DNA of 64,000 bases from positions 47,060,758-47,124,757 of the forward strand of contig CAMZMU010000027.1 of the NCBI GenBank assembly GCA_947311845.1, in the 5' to 3' direction. The notes under the pieces are model-generated. The model was not told the DNA's origin and ran no database searches. It saw only the letters and a program-made list of their open reading frames with translations. The stretch's first letter is position 1; each line of letters starts with the position of its first letter. The DNA comes from Poa pratensis (lineage: Eukaryota; Streptophyta; Magnoliopsida; Poales; Poaceae). The translations under genes were made by a program, and so were the position numbers. Shown in pieces: positions 9,918-21,561 of the stretch.

Positions 9918-10421
9918 CTAGCTACTCCATTCTTCCTCCTTTTGTTCGTCACTCTCTTCCTCTTTTTCATCCAATGAGCTTCCAGTTTCAGCAATTTTTT
10001 CTTCCACGGTTTCCTGCAAGGCACCAGTCTCTTCTTTTGGATGGGAGAGGCGCATAAGATGTTCAGTAATATAAGAATTCCTACCCTTATAGTTATCAAA
10101 ACAATATTTAAGTATAGCAAGACTTTCAGATTTATAAGGGGCATAAGTTTTATGCTCAAGATAAGAACTAATTTCAAGGGAACCCTTAAAAACAATAAAT
10201 TCTTCAATTCTTTCTACCTCATGTGAATTGTAGTAACCTTTAACATAAGAAGCTAAGGTTTCGTTATCATTACTAGCACATTGGTAAGGAAAGTGTTTAA
10301 AATACATATGACAATCAGATTCATCACAGCAAAAATATTCATCAAATATAGAGCATAAATTTCCAGCATACATATCCAGTTGATTTATTAATTTCCATAA
10401 GTACATCCCTTTTTGAGACAA
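9918..10421 (-). CDS. Retrotransposon ORF of unknown function (acidic C-terminus)
   Basis: A 167-codon frame just inside the LTR of the Athila-type remnant, where gag would start. It is Tyr/Cys-rich in the first half (CSIFDEYFCCDESDCHMYF) and ends in a Lys/Glu-rich tail (LDEKEEESDEQKEEEWSS). No retroviral gag or zinc knuckle motif can be seen. The next frame (9824-9069) is separated by about 90 bp, so both may once have been one protein. I do not recognise the family beyond its occurrence in this retrotransposon type. Confidence 0.45.
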   Translation of the reverse strand: MSQKGMYLWKLINQLDMYAGNLCSIFDEYFCCDESDCHMYFKHFPYQCASNDNETLASYVKGYYNSHEVERIEEFIVFKGSLEISSYLEHKTYAPYKSESLAILKYCFDNYKGRNSYITEHLMRLSHPKEETGALQETVEEKIAETGSSLDEKEEESDEQKEEEWSS

Positions 10422-10519
10422 GCGGTACTCCTTTTAATAGAGCACCGGAGTAAAGTATTAACACTTAGTGAAAAACATGTGATCCTCAAGTCACAGCCAT
10501 CCCCTCCGGTTGTCCCAAT

Positions 10520-11388
10520 TGTTGTCACTTTGGGGCCTCGGGTTTCAGACAACAACATGTGCAACAACTTGTAGATACAATCTAAAGCAACAATTATACT
10601 TTAAATCTAAGATCATGCCACTCGTGCACTAGTGACAAGCAATGAACACAACAAGATTGCAGCAACAATAATTCACAAACATCATGGATAGACTGATCAT
10701 AATGTAACAATTCATCGGATCCCAACAAACACAACACCGATTACATCAGATGGATCTCAATCATGTAAGGCAGCTCATGAGATCATTGTATTGAAGAACA
10801 TGAGAGAGAGAGTACCAACTAGCTACAACTAGAACCCGTAGTCCATGCGGGAACTACTCGCGGAGCATCATGGATGCGGTTGCGTCGATGGAGATGACTC
10901 CGGGGGTCAATCCCCGTCCCGGCAGGGTGCCGGAACAGGACCTTCTGACCCCCGAAACTAGGGTTGGATGGCGGCGGCGCTCGGAGTCTTTTCTGGAAAA
11001 AGTGTAGTCGGGTGCCGAGCATTTTAGGTCGAGGAGGAATTTATCGGCGAAGAGGCGACGCGAGGCAGTGGAGGAGGTGCCTAGGTGGGCCGCGCCTGGC
11101 CCCCACCTGGAGGCTGTGGGCACCTCCCAGGTCTGGACTTCGGGCGCAGTCTTTGTTTTCATGAATAAAAAAATATCCGTAAATTTTCAGGAAATTCCGA
11201 GGATATTTCTTTACTACGATTTCTGGAACAAAAAGACAGGAGAAAACAGAAACTGGCACTGGCATCTTGTTAATAGGTTAATTCCACAAAATGTGCCAAA
11301 ATGATATAAAACTATAAACAAAACATGTGTCATTGTTATAAAACAAGCATGGAAAATCAAAAATTATAGATACATTTGAGACGTATCG
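10520..11388 (-). repeat. LTR of Athila/Sabrina-type remnant (boundaries approximate)
   Basis: Read on the minus strand, it starts GATACGTCTCAAATGTATC and contains GGAATTAACCTATTAACAAG, blocks also present in the LTRs at 50455, 55732 and 61195. The other end is placed at TGTTGTCACTT (10520) where a TG lies next to the presumed leader. No TGGCGCCGTTGCCGG-type primer site is visible on the inner side, unlike the other two elements, so this end is uncertain. Confidence 0.65.
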
Positions 11389-11391
11389 TGC

Positions 11392-11457
11392 ATCTAGATA
11401 AAAAACATGTCTAGATACACTTATTTAAGAGTCAACTATTTCAAAACGGAAGGAGTA
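11392..11457. mobile_element. Half of a Stowaway-type MITE
   Basis: Sequence of the kind CTAGATACACTTATTTAAGAG ending CGGAAGGAGTA corresponds to one arm of the common grass Stowaway MITE whose ends read TACTCCCTCCG. The other arm is missing, consistent with the retrotransposon at 8827-11388 having inserted in it. Confidence 0.65.
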
Positions 11458-11851
11458 CATGGAATTGGCAAAGTCATCTGTGCCTTGGAAATCACTAGAA
11501 AAATGGTTCACTTTGCGAAGAGAACCTGCGTACATTGTCGTCGCGCCAAGTGTCGGCTTCTTCCTCCACGTGGTCCTCCGTGGGGTGCTTGGATATGCGA
11601 TAAGTGACAGCACGAGAGAGTTTTGGTGAGATTTCTGCTTCTCACGTGCGCCGAGGATGTCCGTGCAATTATTTTGAGATTCGTTTTTTAAAAATGAAAT
11701 ATCTTGAGAACCGTTTATCGAAATTATGAGCCATTTTCATATTTGAGATCCTCGCGTCGAGATCTTCAAAAGTAGATCCCATGTTGATTGGTTTTGAGAA
11801 ACTTTTTTCTCGTACTTTGTACTCTCTGTTCTATATACTTTGTACATCCAG

Positions 11852-12165
11852 TAGCAGCGTGTATATTCAAGAGCAGTGTGTGTACATCCAGTAGCATCGC
11901 GTGAGTGTACATCCAGTAGCATCGTGTATATTTAGTAGCAGAGTGGGTGTACATCCAGTAGCAGCGTGAGTGTATATCCAGTAGCGGTAGCAGCGTGTAC
12001 ATCCAGTAGCAGCGTGTGTGTACATCTAGCAGCGCGTGTGTGTACATCCAGTACCATCATGTACATCCAGTAGAAGTGTGGTTGTACATCCACTAGCATC
12101 GTGTACATCTATTAGCAACGTGAGTGTACATCCAGTAGCAACGTGAGTGTACATCCAGTAGCATA
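11852..12165 (+). repeat. Minisatellite, TGTACATCCAGTAGCAGCG unit
   Basis: About 14 imperfect units of 19-24 bp with core GTACATCCAGTAGCA and variable spacer (GCGTG, TCGTGTG, ACGTGAG). Confidence 0.9.
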
Positions 12166-12837
12166 TTTCTATGTTATGTAGTTGTATAATGTTCTATATT
12201 TAATTTGTAAAATAGTTCTGTATAGTTTGTACTTCTTTATTTCATGTACACCGTTTTCTATATAGGTTGTACACTTTGCTCTATTCTCTCGTACATGTGT
12301 TGCCTCCGAATTTCGCCAACGCCCACCAATCAGCCACGTGGCCTGCTCGGGCTCGTCAGCTTCCCTTCTGAAAGGGAACCCTCTACTCCTCTAGCTAGGG
12401 ATACCCCGAGCCTTCCTTCTCGTGGAAGAAAAGGCATTCTTTAGGTTTTGGCCCAAGAGAGACTACGCGTTGTTCAGGAAAGGTGGCAATCAATAGAAAA
12501 ATGGTTTCCTTTGTAAAGGGAACCCCACCATTGTTCAGTTATGACAAGTATCGGTTTCTCCTCACATGTTCCAATTTTAGTTGTCTGCATGTCTGCTATG
12601 TGTCACAATTAGATTGAAAGTGGGGAAATATGATTGAGAAAGGAGGACATGCACGTGGGCATGCAGTTTTCCATTTTTGCCTTTTATTTTTCAAATCCGA
12701 ATTTTGAAAACGAAATATCTTAAGGACCGTTTATTCAAATTACGAATCGTTTTCACTTTTGAGCTCCTTGCGTCGAGATATTCAAAACTAGATCTCATGT
12801 TGATAGGTTTCGACGACATTTTTTTTAACTCTCGGTT

Positions 12838-13352
12838 ATGTATAATTGTACAACATGTGTCTGTTTAGTTGTACAACATATGGATGTACAAACTTTATCC
12901 GTGTAGTTGTACAACCTGTGCATGTATAGTTATACAAACTGTGTCTGTCTAGTTGTACAACCAGTGTCTGTACAAACTGTATCCGCGTAGTTATATAACC
13001 TGTGCATGTATAGTTGTACAATTGTGTCTGTCTAGTTATACAACCTATGTATGTAAAACCTGTGTCTGTCTAGTTGTACAATCTGTGTCTGTACAACCTG
13101 TGTCTTTATAAATTGTGTCCGTATAGTTGTGCAACCTGTGCATGTATAGTTGTACAACTGTATCTGTCCAGTTGTACAACCCGTGTATGTCTAGTTGTAC
13201 AACCTGTGTCTATACAACATGTGTCTGTCTAGTGTACAACATGTGTCTATATAGTTTTACAACCCGTGTCTCTTTAGTTATACAACTTATATCTGTGTAG
13301 TTATATAACCTGTTAGTTGTACAACCTGTGTATGTATAGTTATACAACATGT
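12838..13352 (+). repeat. Minisatellite, TGTGTCTGTCTAGTTGTACAACC unit
   Basis: About 20 imperfect units of 20-26 bp built from GTCTGTCTAGTTGTACAACC-like sequence, with hints of alternating variants (CATGTATAGTT versus CTGTCTAGTT). The TGTACA core is shared with the minisatellite at 11852. Confidence 0.9.
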
Positions 13353-13420
13353 GTGTAGATGTACGCCGTAGACACACGGAACGACCAATGCGCGTAACAA
13401 CAAATACGCGCAACGATCGA

Positions 13421-14616
13421 TGCACCCCTTTCAAGATATTATTAAAATTTATCGAGACGAAGCTGAGCCATAATATTTAATCGAATATGTACACTCTGTA
13501 CACTCTGTACACTGTATCAGAGGAAAAAAGTGAAAAAAAAAGTTCAGATGCTTCAATTTGTACACGATCCAGAACGAATAGTTGTACACCGGCCGATCGA
13601 ACACGTACAACCAGAATGTACACGCCCCAACTGCAGCACGCCCAGGATCCTACAGGCACGACGAACGTGGCTGCGATCGGCGCGTCACGGGGGGTTTCGT
13701 TCGGGTAAGAGCGCATAGGGGAAAAAGGAGAGAAGCCATACACACAACGTCTGCGCTGGCTGACTGCCACGCGTCGATCTGCGAGTGCTCCCGACGGGCT
13801 TACCTACGCTTTGCGAAGGGAACGCTCTCCCTAGCGATAACCAGGAAAGTATGTTCTGCAAATATTCTGGGCCCGACAACATGGCTCTCCAAGTCTCCAG
13901 TATACTCCGCCATTTCACTCATAGGCTGCTCGTAGTGGTATTCGAAAGCTTGGGCAAACATCTGGCAATCTCCATCGTTTTCAGCAGTAGAATGTTTAGG
14001 TATTATTATGCTTGTGGGCTGAAAGTGTTCTTGTTCCTTACTGTTAGCGAGAATATACTTACAACGCCCATAGGGCTAGGGCTGGACCTAAAAAAATTGC
14101 TCCATAACTTGTTATTCTCATTTTTTTATTATTAAATCACTTTATTTTATTTTACTTTGTTCATTACATTTTAAGATTTATTGATACATATCAAAAGAAA
14201 AATGTTCACCCTGCAGTTGTCTCCCTTGAATCACAAAAAATTGTGTCATGTGTAAAACTTTTTTGTTTGCAATAATACCCACGGAAATATATTCAGGTTG
14301 TCCTAATAAATATTAAACACCTTGGAAAAATAAATGTTTTTTCTTAAAAAATATTTTTACTATAGACTAATAAGTTCATCACTTAAATAGATAGTTGATA
14401 ATAACATATACATATATTACCTAAGATGTTCAAAACTTTAATAATATGTTAATCTATCTAAGGAAAAATGTTCATGTAGTTGGTACAGAAGGAAAATAAA
14501 TAATTAACAAAGTATAATAAAGCAATATATGTATCTCTTATAAACAAAACCTCACTAACATGCATTAATGATTAACTATCTCAATATGACATCATCCATT
14601 TAATAACCTCTACAAG
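13421..14616. other. No gene recognised; GC-rich then AT-rich spacer
   Basis: 13484-13640 has several more TGTACAC words (three in a row at 13490-13512). 13640-14100 is GC-richer and holds only chance frames on both strands. From 14100 the sequence is AT-rich without features I can support. Confidence 0.5.
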
Positions 14617-15140
14617 CAATCTTCACATCATCCATTTCTTCAACCATCCAGTTGTCAATGAAATTCAGTATCTCGACTATATATGACCAATTGAATTTTG
14701 CATATTTCTTTAGACAACTTAATGTATCATACCTTTATACCATTTTGTTTACACATTAGGAGGCAAATCCACATCATCTATTTCTTTAACCATCCAATTG
14801 TCCATACTAATAATCAATGTTGGGGATATTGCTTATCGGGAACTTATCGGTCGACCTAAGATAAGGGGTAAATCGGCAGGTTTATCGACATATCGGCGGA
14901 TTTATCGGCATATCGGTGGATTTATCGACCGATTTATCTTATCGGTCAGACACCGAGAAGCGATAAATCGGTCGATTTATCGGAACATCGGAAGATATCT
15001 TGAACAGTGCTAATAATTATTTGTACACACTCATTTTATGTCGATTAAATTTAGTATCTCGACTATGACCAATTGAATTTTGCATATTTGTTAAGACAAC
15101 TTAACGTATCACAGCTCTTATACCTTTTTCTTTACACAAT
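14617..15140. repeat. ~150-bp tandem duplication, second copy interrupted by a MITE
   Basis: The unit beginning CACATCATCCATTTCTT and containing AGTATCTCGACTAT and CCAATTGAATTTTGCATATT occurs at about 14626-14765. It recurs from 14770, but this second copy is split by the insertion at 14815-15009 and resumes at about 15037-15140. Confidence 0.75.
14815..15009. mobile_element. hAT-like MITE with TTTATCGGC repeats
   Basis: 195 bp flanked by the 8-bp direct repeat CTAATAAT (14807-14814 and 15010-15017), the TSD length of hAT elements. Ends are imperfect inverted repeats: CAATGTTGGGGATAT against CACTGTTCAAGATAT. The interior consists of repeated TATCGGCGGATTTATCGGCATATCGG-like words on both strands. 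It interrupts a tandem repeat unit, which supports insertion. Confidence 0.75.
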
Positions 15141-15250
15141 AACACAATATACTTTTTAAGGGGATTCCCGCTACACCGTGCGGTTGCATCCTTCTAGTAA
15201 ATATTAAAACCTAAGAAATACTTTTAAATATATTGAAATAATATATTATG

Positions 15251-17842
15251 TGAAAGGGCATGGCGCCCCTATGTGTGGTTTTGGTAATTAATGATAATCC
15301 CTATGGACTAATGGTTGCATTGAGTTTTACTTGTAGTGTTTGTCCATAGACCATGCTTGAACTCCATATGTTGGATTCAAGGTTGATGCCATGAGTATAT
15401 TGATATAATGAAGTATTTGGCATCAAGATCATAGAGTTGAGCATATTGCAAGTATGTCTTGAAGAAAAGAATTATGTGATCATTCATGGTTATCTTCAAG
15501 ACATCATCTATTGAAAAGAGAAGAAAAGATACAAGGTTGATCAAGTATTGATCAACACACAAAGCTACAAGATGTACCAAGTGGGATCATGTATCTCTTG
15601 GTATGGTAAGCAATTGTCCATATAGCTTTGTGAACTAACCCATGATATGTGTGTAGCATTTCTATGTGTAGTTAGGTATCTTTCTATGGGCTTGCATCAA
15701 ATGAAGATTTTATATGGCCCATGATCGATGACGTAAAGTGGTGATCGTCATCAATGTTGAGAAGCGCAAGTTCAAGAGGAGCATCTCGAAGAAATCCTAG
15801 GCTTGAAGCTTGCCACCCATTTAGAGATAATGTTCATGTGAAGATGTGCCTAAGAGAGGCTCTCCCATAGTGGAGTGTGGGGGAGAAATGTTTGGGTCTT
15901 CACCAAGCGAAGCGCAATCAAGAAACGTGGTCCACTTGAAGAGATCAAGATCGACGTCATCCAGCTCAAGTGGAATGCGCAAGGCAAAGGTATGATAGGG
16001 TTTCTATTTTACCGGTCTCATGGTACTAGTTGGGAGACCGGTTATAGGATAGATACCGTACTATCAAGAGGGGCTATCGATTGATCTTTAGCGTATCAGT
16101 TGGAGAGAGCTCAAACATTTGCATACTTGCCTTCATCATCTTTCTTGGTTCTTATTTGGTTTGTCTCCTTGTTGGGTTTTGGTGCTTGTTGTGATCTTCA
16201 TGACAAGCCCAAGTTCTCCGAAAACGGATTTCGTATGGAAAACTTGTTGCATTTTCTGGTTGGAAATATTATCGGTCCACCTTCGAGATAGGGTCCACAC
16301 CTTCCCATGTGTGGTATCCCCTCTAGAAAGTAAATCTCTTGTCGCTACCTTTCCAACAGAATTGGATTCATCTCGTTTGGAGTTTCCTTGCAAAAGTTAT
16401 TGCGGTTCTCTTTTCTGGTTCTGCAGTTTCTTCTTAGGCCGGTAGTACCGACCTTAGCCCGGTACTACCGGGTGACCCCTTGCGGAACTACCGCGGCCAG
16501 TACCGGGCCCAGTACCGGATCTCCAAATGCTCTCTGGACTCGCTCGATTTAATCCGGTAGTAGCCCCGGTAGTAGCGCGGTACTACCGGGTGGGGAGCAC
16601 TACCGGACCAGGCGGTCCGGTACTACCGATGCGCGCATGGAGGAGGCGTTGACCAGTCTGTCGCCAGGCCGTCCGTTCCCTGTCAGCCGGTACTACCGGG
16701 CGAGGCCCGGTACTACCGCTGCGGCCTTTTTCGTCTGCAACGGGCAGATTTTTGAGAGGACCTTTTTAAGGGGGTTTCTTCCCCAACGGTTCTCTCACCC
16801 CTTGAGCTAGCTTTTCCCCTCTCTCTCCTCCATTGTTGACCTTTGGAAAAGCTTGCCTTCCTCTCAATCCCTCCCATGATTCTTGCATATCTTTGAGGGA
16901 ATTTGAGAGGAGATCCAGATCTACATATTCATCCAATCCATTCCTTCTCTAAGTGAGGGGAACCTAGTAGATCGTGATCTTGAAGTTCCATTTGTTGAGT
17001 TCTTCCTTGTTCTTCCTCTCTTCTCCCCCCACAAGCATTAGTTGCTTTTGGTGGGATTTGGGAGTGAAGGATTTGACCACTTCTAGTGGTCTTGCCTTCT
17101 TGCATCGGTTGCATCAGTTTGAGTTCTCCACGGTGATACGTGGAAATCGAAGTTGAGAAGCTTGTTATTCTTGGGTACTTGGGGTGCACTAGAGCTTGTC
17201 CTCTTGGGTACTTGGAGTGCCCTAGATGGTCCTTGTTGATCTCGAAGTTTTGGTGGCTCGCGGGATAGTTGGGAGCCTCCAATTAAGTTGTGGAGTCACG
17301 CTCCAACCTTGTGATTCTTGTGGCTTTGGGAGCCACGGGAATTCGGTGAGAGCCTCCAATTAAGTTGTGGAGTGTGCCTCATCCTTGTACGGGTTCGGTG
17401 ACCACCCTCAAGTGTCCCATAGTGGTTCGTGACACTCCGCATTGGTGGAGGCACGAAGGAGATCACGGTGTGCCATTTGACGGCTATTCGGGGATCACTT
17501 TGTGACTCCGCACCGCTCCAACGGAGACGTAGCTTCAATTGGGAAGTGAACTTCGGGATAAATCATCGTCTCCAAGTGCCTCGGTATTTCTATACCCGAG
17601 CTTCTTACTTATGCTATTTACTTTGTGATAGCCATCGAGCTTGAAGTAATATATCTTGCTATCACATATTTGCTTATCTTGTTTAGCATAAGTTGTTGGT
17701 GCACATAGGTTAACCTAGCTTGTTTAGGTTTCGTGGTTGATAAATTAAACGCTAGTTTTATTCCGCATTTATTCAAGCCTAAACCGCAAAGAATTTTAAT
17801 CGCCTATTCACCCCCCCCCTAGGCGACATCCGTGTCCTTTCA
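15251..17842 (+). mobile_element. Solo LTR (2592 bp), probably Ty1/copia SIRE type
   Basis: The element starts TGAAAGGGCATGGCGCCCC and ends GTGTCCTTTCA, giving 7-bp inverted termini (TGAAAGG/CCTTTCA). Both sides carry the perfect 5-bp target duplication TTATG (15246-15250 and 17843-17847). No internal domain or second LTR is present, so it is a solo LTR formed by recombination between LTRs. The end, TATTCACCCCCCCCCTAGGCG, resembles SIRE-lineage LTRs; that family call is from memory. A possible promoter (TTTTTAAGG near 16765) is followed by a pyrimidine-rich leader. Chance frames inside are not genes. Confidence 0.88.
16436..16725. repeat. CCGGTACTACCGG palindromic cluster inside the solo LTR
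   Basis: About a dozen copies of the near-palindrome CCGGTAGTACCGG / GGTACTACCGGG in both orientations within 290 bp, in the part of the LTR just upstream of the putative promoter (TTTTTAAGG, 16765). Confidence 0.9.
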
Positions 17843-17847
17843 TTATG

Positions 17848-18294
17848 ATTATCAAAATAAATATTCACGTATATCAACGAAATAGTATTTATTTGGATAA
17901 TATTCACGATTATCCAAGAAATATTCATGTATTTCTTACAATAATAAAAAAACATAAGTCAAAACTAAATATGAATCATCTATTAAGAATATTTTGAATA
18001 TGTAAATCATAAAAACTAAAATAAATTAAAGTATAAATTGATTTTTTTTTGTAAGAGAATATAAATAAGTACACATAAATAGCATATAGATAGATAAAAG
18101 GGGAAAATATTAATACTAAAAGGAAAATAGAAAAGAAACAACAACTTTTGTTTTTGTTTTTGGGCTCGGGCTCTTACAATCTCTTTGTTGGTGGGAACTT
18201 TGTACTGCTTGCAATAAGTGAGGAATAGAAAACTTGTGAGATTCGGCCGTGACACACACTAAGCCAACGCCTTTGGACACAAACGTGGTAGTGT
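17848..18294. other. AT-rich spacer without genes
   Basis: Contains ATATTCACG/ATATTCATG words that recur at 19050-19260 on the far side of the foldback element, suggesting the two flanks were one AT-rich repeat. Confidence 0.5.
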
Positions 18295-18306
18295 CCTAGA
18301 AGTGGG

Positions 18307-18925
18307 GGAGGTGCTTTTTGCCGCCTTTTCCGGCGTGGGAGGCTCGCACCGCACACACCCCGCGCCGCACTGAGCCGTCCCAATTTGCGTTTTCCTCTTC
18401 TCCTTTCCGTTTTTTTTTCATTTTTCATTTTTCTATTTTTTGTTTCTTTTTTAAAATGTGTTTTTTTGTAAAATGTTCAAGTTCGAAATTTGTTCAAACT
18501 TCAAATGTGTTCAAGTTTGGAATTGTTTGAACTCAAAAATTTGAAAATTTCGGGTCTGAACAAATTTTTGAATCTAAACAAAATTTTGAATTTGGACAAA
18601 TTTTGAATCTGAACAAATTTTCGAATCTGATTTTTTTTTTCGAATTTGAACAAATTTTCGAACATGAACAAATTTCAAATCTGAACAAATTTTTTAATCT
18701 GAACAAAATTTTGAACCTGAACATATTTTTGAATCTGAAACATTTTTCAAAAAACACATTTTAAAAAAGAAACAGAAAAATGAAAAAGTAAAAAGAAAAT
18801 AGAAAATAGAAAAAGGAAAAAACAGAAAGAAAAAGAGAAAAAAACGCGAACTGGGCCGGCTCAATACGGCGCGGGGGTGTTCGGCACGAGCCTCCCGCGC
18901 CGCAAAGAGCGGTAAATAGGATTTG
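18307..18925. mobile_element. Foldback element with long inverted arms, 12-bp direct flanks
   Basis: Left arm (about 18317-18500) and right arm (about 18730-18915) are inverted copies. Examples are GGGAGGCTCGCACCG against CGGCACGAGCCTCCC, and TTAAAATGTGTTTTTTTG against AAAAAACACATTTTAA. The middle (18540-18750) is a tandem array of TCTGAACAAATTTTGAA-like words. Flanking direct repeats CCTAGAAGTGGG lie at 18295-18306 and 18926-18937. A 9-12 bp duplication and long arms suggest a Mutator-type nonautonomous element. Arm ends are imperfect, so family assignment is tentative. Confidence 0.75.
18540..18750. repeat. Tandem CTGAACAAATTTTGAAT array
   Basis: About 11 imperfect units of 17-20 bp form the loop of the foldback element. 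Confidence 0.85.
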
Positions 18926-18937
18926 CCTAGAAGTGGG

Positions 18938-19767
18938 CTCCTATACAATGGTCACTGTGGGCGCTAGGATTTTCTACATGGGCCGGATGTGAACGGCCTA
19001 TTAACAGCTTCCCCTTTTTAGTAATTTCACTAAATATCTTTAGAAAGTAAAGAAAAATATTCATGGAGTTAAAAATAATATTCACGAGGTTTTAAAGATA
19101 TTCGTTTGAAAAAAAAATATGTACAGTCCATATTTGGAAAATATGTTCATACAAGAGGTATAAATGTTCGTAGAATTTCAAATAATTGTTCACTAGGTTC
19201 ATACAATTTAAAAACGATTGTTCACAAGGTTTCAGAAAATATTCATGGATTACAAAAAATCATATTATTTTTGGGGAAAAAAGAACGTGGAAAGAAAGGA
19301 AATTGGAAAATATTAATCAGGGCGAAAGGAAAAAAAGTATAAAGAAAGAGAAGAAAAAGGCCCTACACATATGGGCCAATTAAACCCGAAGCCCGGATCA
19401 CGATCCTTTCCGTGGAAAACTCGTCCTGGATACTCAAATACTGGACTTGGGCTACAATGTGAATAGTGTCAGGCTTCAATTGTTCGTAGGCTACTTTCCT
19501 AAAAAAAAATGTTCATCTCAGCAGCTTTACCTGCAAACCGCTTCCACACATTTTCAAAGAAGTTGGAACAGTTCGGGCGTGGGCGTGTGGTAAAGCCAAC
19601 TGCCCAATTAGCATGAACCGACAATTTCCCTGATTGATCAGTATCTCATGCGAGTAGAAAAACACATGAGACCGATGAATTTTGAAGCTGATTGATATTT
19701 TTACACCGGTTTATACATTCTGCACGTCGTTATAACAAGTGTGCACCATGCTGCCACGGATATGGAA
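18938..19767. other. No gene recognised
   Basis: AT-rich to 19370, with repeated ATATTCATGG/GTTCACAAGG words; then mixed sequence. Short frames only. Confidence 0.5.
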
Positions 19768-19775
19768 ACCCTGGC

Positions 19776-20460
19776 TAGGGATGAAAACGGAGCGGATACG
19801 GATGGAACTGGGTGGTGCCACATTTGTTTTCATATATTTTTGCGGAAGCGGAAACGAATACAGAAACCCCGGAAACAAATACAGAAATAAATATTGTCGA
19901 AAACAGATATAGACCGAATACGGTGCGGACACGGAACAGAAGCAGATGTTTGCCGGAACCAAGCAATCCCTTGAATAATGCAGGAAAACTCAAGCAAACC
20001 AACAAACTTATCAATTTAATAAGAAGAAATAAATTAAAGTATAATACAGTGTTTCTAAATTATCAACTTTGGCAAAAAAAAATACCTAACATCGTCCGTA
20101 AACCTAGTGCAACACTGAAAAACCGAACTGGCAATGGCTCGAGAGGGAGATAATATGCAAGTACGTAGGCCTAAACGTGGTCACTTCATATATTTTTCTT
20201 TTTTGTTAAGATCTTGGGTTGTGCCTCAGTGTTTTCACTGAAATTGTTAGGCATGTTGCATTCTGATAGCACCGCGTAGCAAAAAACGGAAAGTTTCGTA
20301 TTGCCGGAAACGGAATTTCCGTTTCCATGGTCGTTCCGCGGAATATGATGTTCCGTTTCCGTTTCCGTTTTGCAAAATTCCGTTTCCACTTCCGTATTTC
20401 CGTTCCGTTTCCGTTTTTCCGCGGAAAAGTCGGAAAGTTTCCGCTCCGTTTTCATCCCTA
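19776..20460. mobile_element. hAT nonautonomous element (685 bp)
   Basis: Perfect 20-bp terminal inverted repeats TAGGGATGAAAACGGAGCGG at both ends and a perfect 8-bp target duplication ACCCTGGC (19768-19775 and 20461-20468). The subterminal regions are packed with TCCGTTTCCG-type words on one side and CGGAAACGG-type words on the other, which are likely transposase-binding repeats. No transposase is encoded. Confidence 0.95.
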
Positions 20461-20548
20461 ACCCTGGCTAACTACAAATAACTTGCTGAATGCGAAACTA
20501 GGATGATGCCCGTGACGTGATCTTTCAGGGTGGCAAGGAAATTTAGTA

Positions 20549-20671
20549 CTCCCTCCGTCCAATAATAACTGTCTCAAGTTTGCCAAAAAGTGGATGTATC
20601 CATACATGTTTCATGTCTAGATACATTCACCATTTGGCAAACTTGAGACACTTATTATTGGACGGAGGGAG
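20549..20671. mobile_element. Stowaway MITE (123 bp)
   Basis: Begins CTCCCTCCGTCCAATAATAA and ends with its inverse complement, flanked by TA on both sides (20547-20548, 20672-20673). Intact hairpin-forming copy. Confidence 0.95.
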
Positions 20672-20808
20672 TAGATTATTATAGGAATAAAGACAAAGAG
20701 GAAAATGCAAAAAAGGGGTCCTGTGCATTTTCCTCCCGCGGACAAGGGAACATGCTCTAGGCCCAAGAAAACGACTGCAGAAAGTAGGTTTGACGTGCAC
20801 TACAAAAT

Positions 20809-21561
20809 TTTTTTTGAAGGATAACGGCAGGTGTTCTGCCAAATCAATTGAGAAAATAGAAAGTAGTTCAGTTACACGCTAAAAAGGATCTAGCAAAACA
20901 CAGACAGAAAACAACAACAAGAATGATAGCGAAGGTTGCCTATCTCTAAGGACAACTACTCGTGAGAATGCGCCTCTATAGGCGGCTCCAACTCCAGATC
21001 TTCAGCTGCGCGGGCAGCCCGGGCCGTAGTCATTAGGGTAGCCCGTCTCCCAGCCTTCTTGGAAATCACGGATCTTGAAGACCCCACTCTGCCGAACAGA
21101 GCCCTCACCGCCTCCTTCTCCAGTGCTGTCTTCGGATCCTTGAAGAGGTCCATGAAACACTGCTGCCGCACCTCCTCTGTGGCACCCCCTTTCGCTTCAT
21201 CTTCCGCCGGCAGCCCCCATTTCTTGCGTAGGACACGACGCGCCCTCTCAACCGTGCTCAAGCCCGCCATGGATGTGACAGCCCGCCGAACGCTGATCTG
21301 GCGAGTGGGCATCGGGACAGGATTTCTGGGGCGACGCCTGATCGGAGTGGCCGGCGTTGGTGGAGCCGCAGACAACAGAGGAGCGGTGATGCGAGCGGTA
21401 ATGGATTCAATGAAGGTTGGGGCCGAGGTAACCAACTCCTGCACCCCTTCATGAAGCTCCGCCCGCCTATACTGGCATCTACAACTGTGCGCTACAATGG
21501 CTTGAAGAAATTTGAGATCTTGCTCGATATTGGCATCTTGCAGTAGAGAGAGCCAGCGCAC
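20809..21561 (-). pseudogene. 3' end of a retroposon with a 201-codon ORF fragment
   Basis: The minus-strand frame 21561-20956 starts at a GTG just after an in-frame TGA, so it is the carboxy-terminal part of something larger or 5'-truncated. It is Ala/Arg-rich (TMTTARAARAAEDLELEPP-like end) with a helical core (FMDLFKDPKTALEKEAVRAL). About 130 bp of trailer follow on the minus strand, then GGCAGAACACCTGCCG and a short A run (plus-strand T run 20817-20824), which looks like the 3' end of a non-LTR retroposon. I do not recognise the protein family. It is probably a transposon-derived fragment rather than a host gene. Confidence 0.4.

Larger units (their letters stand above)
8827..11388 (-). 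mobile_element. Athila/Sabrina-type LTR retrotransposon remnant, split by the Tat insertion
   Basis: An LTR lies at the right (about 10520-11388), then two short minus-strand ORFs and a 48-bp conserved noncoding box (9031-9078), all in the order seen in the elements at 50455 and 61195. The left side is cut by the Tat element ending at 8826. No pol genes are seen. The right boundary at 11388 shows GAGACGTATC followed by G, so the usual terminal TG/CA has mutated. It belongs to the family whose LTR begins like TGATACGTCTC, common in Triticeae. Confidence 0.75.
11500..13420. repeat. Two diverged tandem modules, each with its own minisatellite
   Basis: The block at about 11500-11810 is repeated at about 12490-12830: both contain GAAAAATGGTT, then a GAAATATCTTGAGAACCG-like stretch, then TTTTGAGCTCCTTGCGTCGAG-like sequence and GATCYCATGTTGAT. 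Each copy is followed by a different minisatellite (11852-12165 and 12838-13352). A third partial echo of TTTGCGAAGGGAACG lies at 13811. No coding capacity. This resembles unclassified grass intergenic repeats. Confidence 0.7.
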
